64,000 bases of DNA from Urophycis tenuis. Lineage: Eukaryota; Chordata; Actinopteri; Gadiformes; Phycidae. How positions within the stretch are numbered: the first letter of the stretch is position 1; every line of letters begins with the position of its first letter. The translations under genes and the position numbers were made by a program. The stretch spans positions 164,001 to 228,000 of the forward strand of contig JAXIVH010000002.1 in NCBI GenBank assembly GCA_036785325.1, given 5' to 3'. Below are positions 42,975 through 54,751 of the stretch, piece after piece. The notes beneath the pieces are model-generated. The model was given only the letters and a program-made list of their open reading frames with translations, ran no database searches and was not told the origin of the DNA.

Positions 42975-43424
42975 ACCATTTTAAAACTGGTTGAAAATCG
43001 ATCCAGGAGGAGATTGCTCCCAATCATTAGAAAATATGTTAGACCTGGAAGTGAAATCATTAGTGATTGCTGGCGTTCCTACAGCCGGTTGTCCCATGAC
43101 GGCTACATACACTACCAGGTAAATCACCAGAGGTATTTTGTCCACCCTGGGACTGGTGCTAATACACAGGACATTGAACGGGCATGGCAGACTTATAAGG
43201 AGGACATCTACAGGTACAGGGGGAACCTGACAGAGAAGGCCTTGAAGATGAACTTAAGGTTCATTGAGTGGAACCACTGGCTCGGGAAAGAGCATAGGAA
43301 GGGCATTCTTGGACGCTTATTTAAAGACATAAGAACATTTTACAAAGTGTAACCAGTGATGAAGTGCTGTAATGTGTTGTGTTCACCTCTGTTGTCATCG
43401 TTTTCCGATGGAATAAAACACTAG

Positions 43425-43498
43425 TTAAGTTGTTAAGTTAAGTTTACTTTATTGATCCCGCAGGGACATTTGTATATTCTTCCTTTTGCAGTACAGTT
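43425..43498 (-). mobile_element. LINE 3' tail fragment
   Basis: TTAAGTTGTTAAGTTAAG then TTTACTTTATTGATCCCGCA: in reverse, GGGATCAATAAAGTAAA with a CTTAA tail, a short 3' end of a LINE. Confidence 0.6.
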
Positions 43499-43499
43499 A

Positions 43500-44508
43500 C
43501 ACCTTACTGACTGGGTAACTTGCAAGGTTTTACTTGATAATGTTTTGGAATGTATGTGGTACAAGGTCCTAATTACTGGGTAAGTACCTGGGGAAGTATG
43601 AATTACTGCCAGGTAACACTGACACGGTATACCGTACCTGTAATACCACTAGTAATTACCAGGAAAGTATATGGCAATATCATTGAAACAAACCACGCTT
43701 CTTTTTACAGTACAATTCCACCTATTTACCTGATAATCATCAGGGAGATATGGGAGTTTTTGCCAGATACTATGTTCAAAACTGCACACTCTAATGGCTG
43801 GTAGAAGATTATAATCTACAGTTACCAGGAAAGTATATAGTATATATATATATATAGCATTGAAACAAACCCCACTTCCTTTACAGTACAGTTCCACCTT
43901 CCTTACAGGGTAATGCACAGGGTTTTACCTGATAATGTTTTGGAATGTACGTGGTACACATTTGTAACTACTGGGTAATTAGAAAGTAATTACTTAGTAA
44001 ATAGTTGCAAGTTATCAAGTAAATACTGGGTAATTACCAGGTAAATATCAGAGTCATTACTACCCTCACTGTCACTACACAGGTTGATTGGTAATACATA
44101 ATCTATAATTCCTGGATAAATACCTGGTAGTTTTCAGTATATATCTAGTAAATACAGGGTAACTTGTAGGTATTTACCAGGTAAATATCAGGTAACTAGG
44201 TAAATAAGTGGTAGTTACCAGGTAAATATGCAATCATTTTTGAGTTTTTATTTTTGAATACCTGGTTGGTACCAGGTAAATATATGTTATTATCACCTTA
44301 ACAAAGTCAAATATAGACACATTCAGTGGGTTTACTGTCTACAATATGCAATTGCAGGATATCTACCAGGTAATTATTGGGTAAATACCTGGTAAGTACT
44401 TAGTAATTACAATGTAATTACATTTAATTACCTGTTATTACTTAGTAAATACATCTTATTACCAGGTAATTACCTAATAATTACCGGAATGTAAAAGGAA
44501 GGGTTACC
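43500..44508 (-). repeat. palindrome-rich repeat, copy 2 (inverted relative to copy 1)
   Basis: The right boundary GAAGGGTTACC (to 44508) is the reverse of copy 1's GGTAACCCTTC start. Reading leftward it follows copy 1 closely, including the unique landmarks TATGCAATTGCAGGATATC (opposite GATATCGTGCGATTGCATA) and ATTCAGTGGGTTTACTGTC. It differs by an internal duplication: the block TAATGTTTTGGAATGTA occurs at about 43540 and again at about 43933. A TA run lies at about 43839-43856. Confidence 0.7.
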
Positions 44509-46008
44509 GACCTACTTTATAACCTATGGTGAATCAATGTAACAAAGTATAGGTTAATTGCATTGCAGTGTCATCTATCACTCACAATTATCACTAGCCA
44601 TCTAACACAAGCAACACAAGCAAGATAAAGTGTTACAGTGATAAAGTGAACACATGTGATAACACACAGGATTTTCCTACATTGGTCCTGGTGATGGAGA
44701 TGGGTGTCAGCCCTGGAGGTGGGCCACACATTTTGGGCAAAGCCATCCTGCCAATGCCTTCTATGACACCTCCGATGATCAGGATCTAACAACATGTTCT
44801 ATGAGTCTATGATGATCAGCTTGTCCATTGTCATGTAAAATATCCTGAGGAATGATTAATCAGAGCTCCTTTTTCAGGGAATAATCCCAGGACCCTGTGT
44901 GGAGTTAAACTTTTGGCTCACCAGGTGAGCCCACCTCTCCTGGTGAGCCAAAATGTCTATCAACAGGCATGGTATCTAGTTTTCTGTTTTTGAAGTTTTA
45001 TATATATATTCAGCTTCAGAATCCCATGGTAAGGGCAGTGGTGAAAATCATATTGCTGGCAGAAAGAGCTAGAGCCAACAAAACTTTACAGAAATATGGA
45101 AACTTCCATATCTCACACACTCTTTTTATAAAAGTTAAGTGGTACAACATTCATGGTATTGCATACAATAGAGTATTTTCTAGGAGATAATCTAAAACAT
45201 TATAAATGGAACAACAAGGCCAATCATTTGAGGCCAACAATGAAACAACAAGAGGCCCAGGATATTGACCTCCATCTACATTGCCTGCATTCCACTCAAC
45301 GGTTACACCTGGAGAAAATGATTTTCCCTGCCCTGAGCCATTCATTCTAGCTCTCTCTCGCTCTCTCCTGGACCCACTGCAGGTATTACAGAAGGCAATA
45401 TTAGCTAAATTAATCAGTGATATTCCTTAGGGATGGACAGATCATGATTTTATTATGGCAGTTTGCCGTTTTTTGCAAGCAAATGGGCGATGCTGATACC
45501 AGAAACTGATTTTTGGGGGGATTTGTCTGAATTGTCCAGTTTTATCCGAAATTCTTTACTAATACTGATAAAAATGATACTAATTCTGGAGCAGCCAAGT
45601 TTATTCACCCACTGCTGCCACACAGACCTTTGATAAAATCTAGTACTGTATTATGGAAGATAATCAATAACAAAAAGATAATTGATAATCAAGACAAGTT
45701 TATAAAAATACATTTTAAAAATATTTAGCCTATAAGCTTTTCATATAATTTTCCTATAATTTTTCAAATTCTAAGAACAAAACATTGTATTGTATAGACC
45801 ATTAAGAGATGTATTAGATCCATTGTGCGCGTGCACGAAAGCTGCATGCCGCCGGTTACAGTACTCCAGCCTTGAGATCGCTTTCTTTTAACTTTTAACT
45901 TTCTTTTTCTTTTTTTTTTTTTCTTATTTCTTTTTTCTCTGAAGTACGGGGAAGCCCTACATTCTCAAATAATGCTGTTTGAGGGAGTTTTGTTGTGCTA
46001 CTCGTATA
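44509..46008. other. no recognisable gene; one hairpin
   Basis: A perfect 15-bp hairpin, TTTTGGCTCACCAGG (44911-44925) against CCTGGTGAGCCAAAA (44939-44953), loop 13. Frames are below 75 codons and unrecognised. A T-rich run at about 45902-45930. Confidence 0.5.
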
Positions 46009-46016
46009 CCATTTTC

Positions 46017-48000
46017 CAGTGGCGAACCGTGAGCACTACAGCTCAGCCTTCACCTCAGCCATCACAGCCATCATACGATGAATTGAAAGGGTTAAACAAA
46101 TGCAATCCAACTTAAATTAACGATGACGAGGATGTAGACAAATAGACCATAACATCAATAACATTCTCCGCAACAAGAAACATCTCAAAATTAAATAAAC
46201 ATACATAAACATATTCTAAAGCCAAAATCTGGAAATATAAAATGAAGTCCCCCAGAGTATCACCCCATGATGCTGCTGACACGAACACCGAGGCTCATTT
46301 CATCCCCCCAAAAGTTGTCAAACTGACCGTCGCTTGCAGGTGTGCCGCAGAACCTTGATGTCGGTGGGCTGACTTTCAGATTTGTAAGGCTGACAAATCC
46401 GCCGCTGACCCAGGTGGATCAGCGCTTTTTCAGTTGTAAAAAGCAAACAACTCCACTAGTACAGCCTGTTTGTTTTATAACAGCCCGCCATCCATGGATA
46501 TCGCTGATCATTTTCGGTCTTGAAATGCCTTTCCACTTTCTTAAAGGGATATTCCGCCATTTTTGGAAATAAGCTCATTTTCCACCTTCCCTCGAGCAAA
46601 ACAATCGATCTTTACCCTTTTCCCGTTCATCCAGCCGTTCTGTGAGTCTGGGGGTACAACTTTTAGCTGTAGCTTAGCATAGATCATTGAATCGGATTAG
46701 ACCATTAGCATCTCGCCCGCTTTAAAGTGACTACAATTTCCGGAATTTTTCCATTTAAAACTTGTCTCTTCTCAAGTTTGAAAGTGCAATAAGACCAACG
46801 GAAAATGAAACGTGGCGATTTTCTAGGCTGATTTTACCCGGAACTATATTCTCTCTCTGGCGTAATAATCAAGGAAAGTTGCAAAGGTACCATGGGCGCA
46901 GTGATATGACGCGCCTCAAAGTATAGTCCCGGTAATCACGTTGGTTGTATTGCCGGAAGAAGCCTACAGGGACTATTGAGGCGCTGCGTCATATCACTAC
47001 GCCCATGGTACCTTTGCAACTTTCCTTGATTATTACGCCAGAGAGAGAATATAGTTCCGGGTAAAATCAGCCTAGAAAATCGCCACGTTTCATTTTCCGT
47101 TGGTCTTATTGCACTTTCAAACTTGAGAAGAGACAAGTTTTAAATGGAAAAATTCCGGAAATCGTAGTCACTTTTAAGCGGGCGAGATGCTAATGGTCTA
47201 ATCCGACTCAATGATCTATGCTAAGCTACAGCTAAAAGTTGTACCCCCAGACTCACAGAACGGCTGGATGAACGGGAAAAGGGTAAAGATCGATTGTTTT
47301 GCTCGAGGGAAGGTGGAAAATGAGCTTATTTCCAAAAATGGCGGAATATCCCTTTAACCTTTTTTTTAATTGGTCTTCCGTTTTTTATTATTTATAGTTT
47401 TTCTGTGAAAGGACGCCTTGAAAAAGGCTATCCGATCAAGCTAGCCACAACGTAATTCTCCTCTGACGCCATTTAACTTTCAATCTCAATCTCTCAACCA
47501 GTTTCATCACTCTAAAATGCTAAGATTTACCTCTGTGACAGAGGCGCCAGAGTGGTGAGAACGGTTGAGACTCAGCCACTCTGTTATAGGTTAGGACTTC
47601 GTTAAGGCCTACGATCTTATTTTTTTTGTCCCGCCCACTTGAAATCGAACCGTGATTGGTCAATCTGCCCCTCACTCTCCAAACCAAAACACATAGCTTG
47701 GCCTTCTGCAGGAATTGTGAAGTCCTAACCAATTAATGAGCCAGCTAACCGGGCCTTGATAGAGACGGACGATTCTGATTGGATAACATGTTTTAGGGAC
47801 CGTAACCATTTCATTGCTAATGTGAATTTGACTTAATTTTAGAACATAGATGAGAGAAAATGTATTAAATGTATTGTAATAAATTAAATAAGGTAGAAAT
47901 TAAAAAATATATATATTATTATTTCTTATTTAATATTTTTGGTCCAGAATTTTGTTAGGCCTTCTCTGAAGGCGTAGAAGGCCCTGAGGGTTCCCCACTG
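46017..48000. mobile_element. hAT element with nested foldback
   Basis: The left end CAGTGGCGAACCGTGAG (46017) and the right end read inward CAGTGGGGAACCCTCAG (48000) are hAT-type inverted repeats. Flanks CCATTTTC (46009-46016) and CTATTTTC (48001-48008) agree at 7 of 8 bases, fitting an 8-bp duplication. The element is 1984 bp, of which 813 bp is the nested TTAA foldback plus its extra target copy. No transposase frame seen. Confidence 0.85.
46545..47353. mobile_element. 809-bp foldback MITE at a TTAA site
   Basis: The whole element is a long inverted repeat: arms of about 385 bp (46545-46931 and 46970-47353) differ at few positions and are separated by roughly 38 bp. TTAA lies directly outside both ends (46541-46544, 47354-47357). 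Ends read AGGGATATTCCGCCATTTTT inward. TTAA targets are used by piggyBac and Kolobok elements. The arms contain no coding sequence. A 66-codon minus frame inside is incidental. Confidence 0.92.
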
Positions 48001-48008
48001 CTATTTTC

Positions 48009-51000
48009 ATTCTCAATGCCGCCTACACCGGGACACGCTGCCTTTGTTTACACCAGAAAACAGCTGATCGCACTAATGCTGGCCGGCATGGTGGCCAGAC
48101 CAGCGGATTTACCACCCGATCTCTGGAGGAAAACTCATCGGGGATGCAGAGGAGGGAAACGACGTCAGGGGAGAGGGTTGACACGGAATATGCGGATGGA
48201 AAGGAGAAAATTCAAGCCGTGTCTCCCCTCTATTGTTATGGGGGATGTTCAATCCCTTTATAACAAAATGGACGAGCTAACGGCGCTAACGAGGAGCCAC
48301 GCAGTTTACCGGTAATGTAGTTTAATGTGTTTCACTGACACATGGCTGCACATGGATATTACGGACCCGATTGTATCGGGCGGACCGGGACTGTACCAAG
48401 AGCGGTAAGCGGAAGGGGGGGGGGGGGGGGGCTCGCCGTTCTAGTTAATATCAGGTGGTGCAATCCCGGTCACATCTGTATTAAAGAACAGCTCTGTGGC
48501 CCTGATGCCGAAGTGTTGGCCGTTGGACTACGTCCATACCACCTCCCTAGGGAGATCCCGCATGTCATCATCATCATGGTGTACATCCCTCCCACTGCTA
48601 ACCCATCAGCTGCCTACGGCACAATACACACCACCGTCTCCAAACTGCAGACCAAACACCCCAGTGCCCTCATCATCATGTCGGGAGACTTTAACCACGT
48701 CACCATGGATAGAGTTCTACCGACTTTTAAGCAGTATGTGAGCTGTCCTACCAGAGGGGTGAGGACCCTGGACCTGATGGATGCCAACATTAAGGAGGCA
48801 TACATCTCATCTTCTCTCCCCCTTCTGGGCAGGTTTGATCACAACCTGGTTCACCTCAAACTCTGCTATGTGCCTCTGGTGAAGAGGAAGCCTGTGACCA
48901 CAAGGACTGTGAGGAAGTGGTCAGAGGAATCTTACGAGGCACTGCAGTACTGTTTTGAGTTGACTGACTGGCCTGCACTCCGTGAGCCTCACGGGGAGGA
49001 CATTGATGGGCTCACTGAGTGCATCATGGACTACATTAACTTCTGCGTGGACTGCTATGTCCCTGCGTTGACAGTGACCTGTTACGCAAATAACAAACCT
49101 TGAATCACCAAGAACATCAAAGCCATCCAGAACGTTAAGAAAAGGGCGTTCAGAGAGGGCAACCAGGCTGAGCTGAGGAGAGTACAGGGGGTACTCAAGG
49201 TTAGAATTAAGGAGGAAAAAGATAGATACAGGAGGAAGCTGGAGAAGAAGCTCCAGCAAAACAACACAAGGGATGTGTGGAGTGGTATGAGAACCATGAC
49301 GGGCTTCCAGAGGACTGGTAGCGTGGGGCTGGAGGGTGGGGTGGCTAGGGCCAATGAATTTAACCTTTTTTTCAATAGGTTTGATGCTGCGGCCCCTGCC
49401 CCTCCCCCGCATGACCCTGCTGCTGCTGCTGCTGCTGCTGGCAGCCCAACAACTAGTGCCACTCCGCCTCCCCCTCCTTCTCCCCCTCCTTATAGACCAC
49501 CCTCCTGCCTCTCACCACCTCTATTCACTACCGGCCACTTCACACCTCCACCCTGCCCCACCCCTCCCCCCTGCTCTGCATACTGTCCTCCACTTCCTGA
49601 GGACCCTATCCCTCCCCCCACTGACACCTCTACAGTGTCCTTCACGTCTGAACTGGTGAGAAGACAACTGATTAGACTCCACTCTAGCAAAGTGGCGGGC
49701 CCTGATGGTGTGTTCCCCAGGGTACTTAATGCCTGTGCCCCCCAGCTGTGTGGAGTTCTTAATCATGTCTTCAACCTGAGCCTGCACCTCCAGAAGGTCC
49801 CTCTGATGTGGAAGACGTCCTGCCTCATTCCTGTCCCAAAGACGCTGCGCCCCAGCAGCCCTAAGGACTACAGACCGGTGGCTCTGACGTCACATATCAT
49901 GAAGACCCTGGAGAGGCTTGTCTTGGAGCAGCTCAGACCTATGGTCAGACCCTTCTCGGACCAGCTGCAGTTCGCCTACCAGCCCCGCCTGGGAGTCGAG
50001 GACTGCATTATCTACCTGCTGAACAAAGTCTACTCGCATCTGGACAAGCCGGCGAGCACTGTGAGAGTCATGTTCTTTGACTTCTCCAGTGCTTTCAACA
50101 CCTTACGGCCTGGTCTCCCTAGGTTAGAAGATGGCGGCGATGCAGGTTGATGCCCCCTTGGTGTCCTGGATTGTTGACTACCTGATGGGCAGACCACAGT
50201 TTGTACGCCTACAGAACTGTGTATCTGACAGGGTGGTTAGCAACACCAGGGCCCCTCAGGGGATGGTCCTTTCTCCCTTCCTCTTCACCTTCTACACCTC
50301 AGACTTCAGCTACTGCACTGAGTCCTGCCACCTTCATAAGTTTTCTGATGACTCTGCAGTAGTTGGCTGTATTGAGGGGGGTGACGAGGGTAAGTATTGG
50401 ACTGTTGTGGGCAACTTTGTCTCTTGGTGTGAGCTGAACCATCTACAGCTCAATGCTACCAAGACAAAGGAGCTCATTGTGGACCTAAGGAGGGTCAAAA
50501 CACCGGTGGGCCCTGTGTTCATCCAGGGGGTTCCTGTCGACATTGTTGAGGAGTACAAGTACCTGGGGGTGTACTTCAACAACAAGTTGGACTGGACCAG
50601 GAACACAGAGGCTGTCTATAAGAAGGGCCAAAGCCGACTATTTTTTCTGAGGAGGCTAAGGTCCTTCAACATCTGCAGGACAATGCTGAGGATTTTCTAC
50701 GAGTCTGTGGTTGCCAGTGAGATCTTCTTCGCTGTCACATGCTGGGGCAGTGGGATGAGGGTTGCGGACACTAACAGACTAAATAGACTCATCAATAGGG
50801 CTGGTGATGTAGTGGGTGAGGAATTGGACACTGACTACTGTGGCAGATAGGAGGATGCTGTCCAGGCTACGGACTATCATGGACAATGCCTCTCACCTTC
50901 TCTTTTCCACCCTGGCTCAGCGGAGGAGTGCCTTCAGCAGAAGACTCCTCTCACCGAGATGCACCACAGAGCGACATAGGAAATCATTCCTGCCTGTGGT

Positions 51001-51130
51001 CATCAAACTTTACAATTTGTCACTCTCATCTGCATAATAGGTATCCATTCTTATTACATGTCTGTAATTTCATTTCACTTTAATATCACTACATAACTGG
51101 TCATTTCACTACATAACTGGTCACCAACGT
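48009..51130 (+). mobile_element. near full-length LINE (Rex1/L2-like, family A)
   Basis: Starts right after the hAT target copy at 48008 with ORF sequence from 48016 and runs to a 3' region ending in a 20-bp tandem pair, TCACTACATAACTGGTCA, at about 51087-51123. Length and order of domains match a single-ORF LINE. It belongs to the same family as the fragment at 1-400. Confidence 0.85.
48016..51037 (+). pseudogene. LINE endonuclease-reverse transcriptase polyprotein, family A
   Basis: N-terminal basic region (HRGCRGGKRRQGRG) then the endonuclease: SIVMGDVQSLYNKMDEL, FTDTWLHMDI, a frameshift at the G run 48415-48430, then VYIPPTANPSA, MSGDFNHVTM and GRFDHNLVHL. The linker ends at an in-frame TGA in place of Trp (NNKP*ITKN, 49101-49103). 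The following region has an alanine (CTG) run and proline-rich spacer. RT: SSKVAGPDGVFPRVL, YRPVALTSHIMKTLER, MFFDFSSAFNTLRP, a frameshift near 50128, then APQGMVLSPFLFTFYTSDF, the catalytic HKFSDDSAVVGCI (50335-50375), EYKYLGVYFNNKLDW. A last frameshift near 50830 leads to DRRMLSRLRTIMDNASH and RHRKSFLPVVIKLYN. Dead copy. Confidence 0.9.
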
Positions 51131-51258
51131 GTCACAATGCAAAAACGCTGGTTTCCCTATTTACATGCAACCCCGAAACCGGAGTGTTCCAAAATCTCCA
51201 CTTTGCCCGGAGTTTTTAGAAATAATCGTTTTCTCTGATGAAAACTGAGTTTTTCGTG
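51131..51258. repeat. left part of a DNA element split by a LINE
   Basis: AACCGGAGTGTTCCAAAATC, AAACTGAGTTTTTCGTGTAA and, on the other side of the LINE, GTTTTCCCGTCGTGTAAACG (54575-54600) have matching texture, suggesting one MITE-like host element into which the LINE at 51274 inserted. Confidence 0.4.
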
Positions 51259-51273
51259 TAAATGGGATACCAA

Positions 51274-54200
51274 GATGGCGCCGCGGATGGTCGCCTCGGT
51301 GTGTTGGTGCGCGTTGTTTTGTTTTGTTTTGTGTTTAAACTCCGTCTTTTGCGATGGCACCCGGAGCTCTTTCACCAGATAAGAGCTCATGAACATCAGG
51401 GTAACAACGCCAGAGGATTTATTTCCTACTTTCGCTCTCCCAACATTGGAAATTCTGGTCAAAGGTGCGCTCACCTTTGCTTACGCAGTAAAACGTCGGA
51501 GGAGAGGAAAACGTGCCAGTGCGCTTGTGCGTCTTCGCCAGCGCGGATTACGCACACCTCTACCGGGTATATTTCTCTCTAACGTGCGTTCACTGCCCAA
51601 CAAACTGGACGAATTACAACTGCTGTTGGGAAAAAACAGGGACTTTTATTCATCCGCTGTTTTGTGCTTTACGGAGATGTGGCTTTGTGGCTTAATACCG
51701 GACTCTGCGCTGCAGCTGGCAGGCTTCCAACTCTGCAGAGCGGACAGAGACGCGGAACAAAAGGTGGAGGAATCTGTTTTTACATCAACAGTGGTTGGTG
51801 CAACGACGTGACGGCGATCCAGCAGCACTGTTCTCCTGATCTGGAATCTTACTTCATAAACTGTAAGCCCTTTTATTCACCCCGTGAGTTCGCTTCATTC
51901 ATTCTGGTCGGTGTTTACATTCCACCGTCGGCCAACGTGCAGGACGCACAGCGCATGCTCGCCGACCAGATACTGTGTGTGGAGCGTACCAACCCGGACT
52001 CCTTAGTTATTGTCGTTGGTGATTTTAACAAAGGAAACCTCACTCACGAACTCCCTAAATATAGACAATTTATTAAATGCCCGACCAGAGAGGAGAACAT
52101 TCTGGATCACTGTTACACCACAGTCAGGGATGCCTATCACGCCGTCCCCCGTGCTGCACTGGGACACTCTGACCACGTCATGGTCCACCTGATTCCTGCG
52201 TACAGGCAGAAATTAAAGCTCTGCAAACCTGTAGTGAGGACATCAAAGAAGTGGACCAGTGAGGCCGTGGAGGATCTCCAGGCGTGTTTGGACTCTACTG
52301 ACTGGGATGTGTTCAGGACTGCTACCAACAGTCTGGATGAGTACACAGAGGCTGTGACGTCCTACATCAGTTTCTGTGAGGACAGCTGTATTCCAACACG
52401 CACCAGGGTGAGTTACAACAATGACAAACCCTGGTTCACAGCTAAACTCAGAAGGTTAAGGTTGGATAAGGAAGTTGCCTTCAGGAGTGGGGACAAAGAC
52501 AGTTATAAAGAGGCGAAGTACAAGTTTGGCAAGGCGGTGAAAGAGGCTAAACGACTGTACTCTGAGAAGCTTCAACACCACTTCTCAGCCAACGACTCTG
52601 CGTCTGTCTGGAAAGGGCTTAGGCAAATCACCAACTACAAGCCTAAAGCCCCCCACTCCATCAACAACCATCGTCTGGCCAATGACCTGAACCAGTTCTA
52701 CTGCCGCTTTGAAAGACAAAGGGACAGTCCTGCAACCATCCCCCATGACACCTCCCAACAGCTCCAGCTTATCACCTCCCCCACCTCAGTGGGGGCCTGG
52801 GCACCTCCACCAATGCCAAACTTAAAGGTCCCCCCCTCGACCCCCCCCACCCACCTCAGTGATGACTCTTTCCATCCATGAGAGGGACGTCAACAAACTC
52901 TTCAGGAGACAGAACCCCCAGAAAGCTGCTGGACCGGATTCTGTCTCCCCATCCACCTTGAAGCACTGTGCTGATCAGCTGTCTCCAGTGTTCACAGACA
53001 TTTTCAACACCTCACTGGAGACATGTCACGTGCCAGCCTGCTTCAAGACCTCTACCATAATTCCTGTCCCCAAGAAGCCAAGGACCACAGGACTTAACGA
53101 CTTCAGACCCGTCGCCCTGACCTCTGTGGTTATGAAGTCCTTTGAGCGCCTTGTGCTCTCACACCTGAAAGGCATCACCGACCCCCTCCTGGACCCCCTG
53201 CAGTTTGCCTACAGAGCCAACAGGTCTGTAGACGATGCAATCAACTTGGCCTTCCACTACATCCTCCAGCACCTGGACTCCGCAGGAACCTACGCCAGGA
53301 TCCTGTTTGTGGATTTCAGCTCTGCTTTCAACACCATCATCCCGGCTCTGCTTCAGGAGAAGCTCTCCCAGCTTAGTGTGCCTGACTCCACCTGCAGGTG
53401 GATTACAGACCATCAGCACCGGTTCCCCCCAGGGCTGTGTTCTTTCTCCTCTGCTCTTCTCCCTGTACACAAACAGCTGCACCTCCAGTCACCAGTCCGT
53501 CAAGCTTCTGAAGTTTGCGGATGACACCACCCTCATTGGACTCATTTCTGATGGTGATGAGTCTGACTACAGGTGGGAGGTAGACCATCTGGTGACATGG
53601 TGCAGCCGGAATAACCTAGAGCTCAACGCTCTAAAGACAGTGGAGATGGTTGTGGACTTCAGGAAGTACTCAGCCTCACCTGCCCCCATCACCCTCTGCG
53701 ACTACACAATTGACACTGTGGAGTCTTTCCGCTTCCTGGGAACTGTCATCTCCCAGGATCTCAAGTGGGAGCTGAACATCAGCTCCCTCATCAAGAAAGC
53801 CCAGCAGAGGATGTACTTCCTTAGGCAGCTGAAGAAATTCAACCTGCCCAAGACAATGATGGTGCACTTCTACTCCTCCATCATTGAGTCCATCCTCAAC
53901 TCCTCCATCAACATCTGGTTCGCTGCTGCCACCGCCAAGGACAAGGGCAGACTGCATCATTCGGTCTGCAGAGAAGGTGATTGGCTGCAATCTGCCGTCG
54001 CTCCAGGACCTGTACACCTCCAGGACCCTGAGGCGTGCAGGTAAGATTATGGCCGACCCCTCCCACCCCGGTCACCATCTCTTTGCATCACTCCCCTCTG
54101 GCAGGAGGCTGCGGTCCATCAGGACCAAAACCTCACGGCATAAGAACAGTTTTTTCCCGTCTGCCACTAGCCTTGTCAACAAGGCCCGGAGCCCCCCTGA

Positions 54201-54540
54201 CACTGACTCTCTCCCTCCCCCCACACAGACCTACATGCTACATTAACGTGGCATCTTCAGATCGTCTGCGTTACATTAACGCACAGTGTGTACAGTGTGC
54301 ACTCATTCGGGTCCACCATTTTTCCATTTTCCTCTGCATGCACTACTGCTCTGTATTCCATATTCATATTCATACTCATATTCATTGTACATTGTATATA
54401 TTTATTATAGTTATTTTACTTTTTTACTTACTTATATTTTTAATACTGTTTTTTCCCTTGCACCAATTGCACCAAGTCGAATTCCTTGTAGGTGTAAACC
54501 TACTTGGCAATAAACTCGATTCTGATTCTGATTCTGATTC
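51274..54540 (+). mobile_element. full-length Rex1-like LINE (family B)
   Basis: The 5' end reads GATGGCGCCGCGGATGG and the 3' end CCTACTTGGCAATAAACTCG followed by GATTCT units. The flanks TAAATGGGATACCAA (51259-51273) and TAAATGAGAGGCCAA (54541-54555) agree at 12 of 15 bases, consistent with an aged target duplication. Length 3.27 kb. Complete 5' end, endonuclease, RT and tail are present, so this copy was not 5'-truncated. Confidence 0.88.
51389..54246 (+). pseudogene. LINE endonuclease-reverse transcriptase polyprotein, family B
   Basis: Endonuclease start GIFLSNVRSLPNKLDELQLL and CFTEMWLCGLIP in the first frame. A shift near 51760 precedes GGGICFYINSGWCNDV, VYIPPSANVQ, VVGDFNKGNLT and LGHSDHVMVHL. 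Another shift near 52850 precedes QKAAGPDSVSPSTLKHCADQ, FRPVALTSVVMKSFERL and LFVDFSSAFNTIIPALL. A further shift near 53420 precedes PQGCVLSPLLFSLYT, the catalytic LKFADDTTLIGLI (53510-53550), FRFLGTVISQDLKWE and RMYFLRQLKKFN. A last shift near 54030 precedes SHPGHHLFASLPSGRRLRSI. Four or more frameshifts show decay. The domain order equals that of the minus-strand copy at 32-35 kb. Confidence 0.9.
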
Positions 54541-54555
54541 TAAATGAGAGGCCAA

Positions 54556-54751
54556 ACCGCATGGAAATATCTGTGTTTTCCCGTCGTGTAAACGGGGCCT
54601 CAGTAGAATCACTTTACCACTTTACATTCAGTTCCCGTAAATTCCACGCCATCGCCGGATTTGCAAATAATACTAGTAAATGTGGATATAATTGAAGCCA
54701 TAGATTGCACACACATCACAATAAAAGCACTTTTTCTTCTGTCGTATGTCC
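54556..54751. other. flanking repeat remnant
   Basis: Right side of the DNA element opened by the LINE at 51274 (GTGTAAACGGGGCCTCAG), then AT-rich sequence to the next LINE. Confidence 0.4.

Larger units (their letters stand above)
41563..43352 (+). pseudogene. Merlin (IS1595/ISXO2-like) transposase gene
   Basis: Exon 1 (41563-41726): MTLIGRLLERTAQRHKQLIG, then a zinc-ribbon start KRCPVCNNKMKFN and DGYRW at a phase-2 donor (GGTG|GTAAGG). A middle exon ending at 42739 (AGAAAG|GTAAGC) carries LERRREMLIGGRRAFVAINE SKF-type sequence, the first catalytic block. The last exon (42975-43352, acceptor CCCATAG) reads TILKLVENRS, then GSEIISDCWRSY (second Asp), VNHQRYFVHPGTGANTQDIE (catalytic Glu) and a C-terminal helix region. 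The family block VEIDES is here VAINES, so the first Asp is Asn (codon 42710-42712). About 20 residues between the first block and TILKLVENRS, and the region after exon 1, are not visible. Cut-and-paste transposase of a Merlin element, probably inactive. Confidence 0.8.
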
